Shown here: one piece after another, positions 4,869 through 6,605 of the stretch
Layout: each line of letters starts with the position of its first letter
Position numbering within the stretch: position 1 is the stretch's first letter
Assembly (NCBI GenBank): GCA_021162925.1
Contig: JAGGXQ010000091.1
Span: 1 to 6,605, forward strand
Origin: Nitrososphaerota archaeon
GTDB lineage: Archaea > Thermoproteota > Nitrososphaeria > Nitrososphaerales > JAGGXQ01
DNA length: 6,605 nt
Direction: 5' to 3'
Notes under the pieces: model-generated
What the model saw: only the letters and a program-made list of their open reading frames with translations
Database searches by the model: none
Told to the model about the DNA's origin: nothing
Position numbers and translations under genes: made by a program

Positions 4869-5978
4869 CTACACCAGCTCCGCCCTCGTATTCGCCTTCA
4901 GAACCTTGGCCCCCCCTCTCTTAAGCTTTGCGACCGTTTCGAAGTCGGCCTTGGAGCATGCGACTATGATCACGTGCTTATCCGGATGGAGGGCCAGCGA
5001 ATCCCTGAGCGGGATCGCACCTCCCTCCATCACCAACACCTCGCCCAGATAGTCCCTGAGCCTCTCGGCGAGCTGCTCCCTAACCGTAGAGCCAAAGCCC
5101 CTTATCTCGTACCCATCTAGGGACCAGGCTAGGAAGACCTTGGTCTTCGAGGCCTTCCACTCGCTCTCCTTCACGGCCCTCTTGACCTCCTCGACCAGGA
5201 ACTTGACGTACCCATCTAGGGACTTGAGCACCGAGTTAGCCCAGTAGAGCATGGGGTCCCCGGTCCTGAAGCTCCTCAACATGAGCCTGAGGTCTATGGC
5301 GTACCTGAACATGTCGTCCAAGTATATCTCATCCCTCGAAACCCTCTTCCTCTCCCCCCTATCGACCCTCCTGCATAGCTCGACGCTGGGGAGCACGTCC
5401 TTGTAGGCCGACATGACCCAAGAGAAGTGCTCGAGCTCGGAAGTGTTGAGGCCCCTAGCCCGCTCCCTGAGGCCTAGGGCCTTGAGCAGGGGTCGAAGCC
5501 CCCTTTCGTTGCCGTAGAAGCCGATGCTGGTCGGCTCGGCCCTTCCAGCCGCCAAGGGCATGTAAAGGTAGGTGAATTCGTCCTTGGATAGGCCGCTCAT
5601 CTTCTCGACGAGCCTTACCAGCATGGCGTTCCCGTTGTAGCTCAAGGGCAAGTTGATGACGACCGTGCTCCCCTTCTTCAGGTACTTGAAGAGGTGCTTC
5701 ACCTTCGCCCCTATGCCTTCGATCTCGTCGTCTCCCTTCACCTTCGGGGCTATGAAGAGCACGTCGGATTCGGATACGGTCTCCTCTAGGGATTTGAGCC
5801 CGAGGAGGCTGTCCTCGGTTATCAGCTCCGCAGCGGATTTCAGCATAAGCTCGGGCTTGAGGCTCATGCATATCCCCCACCTCTCGTCTATCAGGCTGAC
5901 CTGATACCCGCCCTTGGCCATCCTGCTCGCGAGCAAGTAGCCCTCCGTGCTTATCCCGTATACGGAGACGGAGCCCAA
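4869..5978 (-). CDS. Divergent UDP-sugar-dehydrogenase-like protein lacking catalytic residues (probable pseudoenzyme)
   Basis: At 369 residues it is shorter than the roughly 420-440 of active UDP-glucose/UDP-ManNAc dehydrogenases, yet follows their plan: an N-terminal Rossmann-like start, SVYGISTEGYLLASRMAKGGYQVSLIDE (4-32); LEETVSESDVLFIAPK (64-79); VVINLPLSYNGNAM then a segment resembling the family's SGL..dFxLxYxPER block (about 128-146); a central helical part (182-275); and a C-terminal Rossmann-like part (278-360). The dinucleotide-binding glycine pattern is damaged (G-I-S-T-E-G). By-eye alignment puts S186 and S190 where the family has catalytic Lys and Asn, and no GxHCIP-like cysteine motif exists (cysteines only at 37, 202, 341). 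It heads the operon with the oxidoreductase 1 nt downstream. TTG 5976-5978 is the only available start in frame, with a TATA box about 28 nt upstream. Family membership is inference. Confidence 0.7.
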   Translation of the reverse strand: MGSVSVYGISTEGYLLASRMAKGGYQVSLIDERWGICMSLKPELMLKSAAELITEDSLLGLKSLEETVSESDVLFIAPKVKGDDEIEGIGAKVKHLFKYLKKGSTVVINLPLSYNGNAMLVRLVEKMSGLSKDEFTYLYMPLAAGRAEPTSIGFYGNERGLRPLLKALGLRERARGLNTSELEHFSWVMSAYKDVLPSVELCRRVDRGERKRVSRDEIYLDDMFRYAIDLRLMLRSFRTGDPMLYWANSVLKSLDGYVKFLVEEVKRAVKESEWKASKTKVFLAWSLDGYEIRGFGSTVREQLAERLRDYLGEVLVMEGGAIPLRDSLALHPDKHVIIVACSKADFETVAKLKRGGAKVLKANTRAELV

Positions 5979-6001
5979 GCCATTTTTTCTGCCCGCTCAT
6001 A

Positions 6002-6009
6002 GTATATAA
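6002..6009 (-). promoter_or_regulatory. TATA box for the - strand sugar operon
   Basis: On the reverse strand TTATATAC is centred about 28 nt before TTG 5978. The short leader region holds no Shine-Dalgarno at the right distance, so the first gene of the operon is probably translated from a leaderless or nearly leaderless mRNA. Confidence 0.55.
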
Positions 6010-6018
6010 GGGCAAGGG

Positions 6019-6026
6019 TTATAAGA
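6019..6026 (+). promoter_or_regulatory. TATA box for tRNA-Gln
   Basis: TTATAAGA is centred about 27 nt before the tRNA 5' end at 6050, as expected for an archaeal tRNA promoter. It lies back to back with the TATA box of the divergent sugar operon; the two cores are about 17 nt apart, so factor binding may interfere. Confidence 0.5.
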
Positions 6027-6049
6027 TAGGGTTGAGCCGTAAGGGTTGA

Positions 6050-6125
6050 AGCCCGGTGGTGTAGCGGTCAAGCATGCCGGCCTTTGGAGCCGGCGACCCC
6101 AGTTCGAATCTGGGCCGGGCTACCA
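6050..6125 (+). tRNA. tRNA-Gln (anticodon TTG), CCA encoded
   Basis: Cloverleaf: acceptor AGCCCGG/CCGGGCT (6050-6056, 6115-6121), D stem GTGT/GCAT closed by G-T and T-G wobbles at its ends, anticodon stem CCGGC/GCCGG with loop CTTTGGA (anticodon TTG, Gln CAA), T stem CCCAG/CTGGG with loop TTCGAAT, discriminator A 6122. CCA is encoded at 6123-6125, unlike the CAT tRNA in this window. No intron is seen. Gln-tRNA is usually formed in archaea by the GatDE transamidation route, so it is likely charged first with Glu. A TTTT run at 6170-6173 may end the transcript. Confidence 0.96.
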
Positions 6126-6225
6126 AAACCTCATCTCAGAAAGAATCGAAAGTAGATTCTGATGCTCGATTTTAGAATGAGAAAAGGACGAAACCGCCGT
6201 GCATGGTTCTGGTGATGCCCTCGAA
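6126..6225. other. Spacer between convergent tRNA-Gln and 23S rRNA genes
   Basis: About 100 nt with no gene seen. It holds a 6-bp hairpin, AGAATC (6142-6147) with GATTCT (6155-6160), and short T-runs for both directions: TTTT at 6170-6173 on +, and CCTTTTCTC on - (about 6178-6187). The part next to the rRNA (about 6190-6225) may be the 3' side of the 23S processing stem, whose partner would lie beyond the right edge. No 5S rRNA is present. Confidence 0.5.

Positions 6226-6605
<380 letters not shown>

Noticed and set aside
5455..6015. 186-codon frame with an upstream ATG on the - strand
   Set aside because: It overlaps the dehydrogenase-like gene in another frame and has a highly polar, Arg/Gly-rich composition typical of a shadow frame. 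Only its ATG is of interest, as a possible displaced start.
6126..6225. 5S rRNA downstream of 23S
   Set aside because: The spacer is only about 100 nt, lacks conserved 5S sequence, and meets a tRNA gene on the opposite strand.

Overview
The window looks like a chromosomal segment of a thermophilic archaeon, probably from the TACK lineages (Thermoproteota or Korarchaeota-like). Five things support this: a Sulfolobus-type single-OB-fold SSB; heavy use of AGG (Arg) and ATA (Ile) codons; TATA boxes about 25 nt upstream of start codons that lack a Shine-Dalgarno (leaderless genes); an archaeal-type 23S rRNA 3' end with no 5S gene following it; and isolated tRNA genes with their own TATA boxes. The exact lineage cannot be fixed from sequence reading alone.

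Layout. (1) 2-397, + strand: the C-terminal part of a class-beta DNA methyltransferase. (2) 398-748: an AT-rich stretch unlike the GC-rich rest. It holds a long imperfect inverted repeat directly after the methyltransferase stop, a promoter, an excellent Shine-Dalgarno and a 33-codon single-TM microprotein gene (567-668), then two small hairpins. (3) 749-822, - strand: a tRNA with anticodon CAT. (4) 848-1878, - strand: a two-gene unit encoding an SSB without its usual acidic tail and a biotin-protein ligase. (5) 1932-3676, + strand: a polyprenyl-phosphate GlcNAc-1-phosphate transferase-type integral membrane enzyme, a translationally overlapping 80-aa membrane protein, and a left-handed beta-helix acetyltransferase with its own promoter. 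(6) 3642-5978, - strand: a tight three-gene operon of a degenerate UDP-sugar-dehydrogenase-like protein, a Gfo/Idh/MocA oxidoreductase and a Trm112-like zinc protein, whose end overlaps the acetyltransferase. (7) 6050-6122, + strand: tRNA-Gln(TTG) with encoded CCA. (8) about 6226-6605, - strand: the 3' end of 23S rRNA.

How the genes fit together. The 1932-5978 block reads as a surface-glycan module. The transferase would load the first sugar phosphate onto a lipid carrier. The oxidoreductase and acetyltransferase resemble WbpB/WlbA and WbpD/WlbB, which make diacetamido-uronic acid nucleotide sugars. The aminotransferase step (WbpE type) is not in the window, and the dehydrogenase-like protein appears to have lost its catalytic residues. 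The most unusual items are that putative pseudoenzyme, the Trm112-like gene coupled to the sugar oxidoreductase, the 33-aa membrane microprotein with the structured element upstream of it, and a biotin ligase whose biotinyl-AMP loop has Gly at the position of E. coli Arg118.
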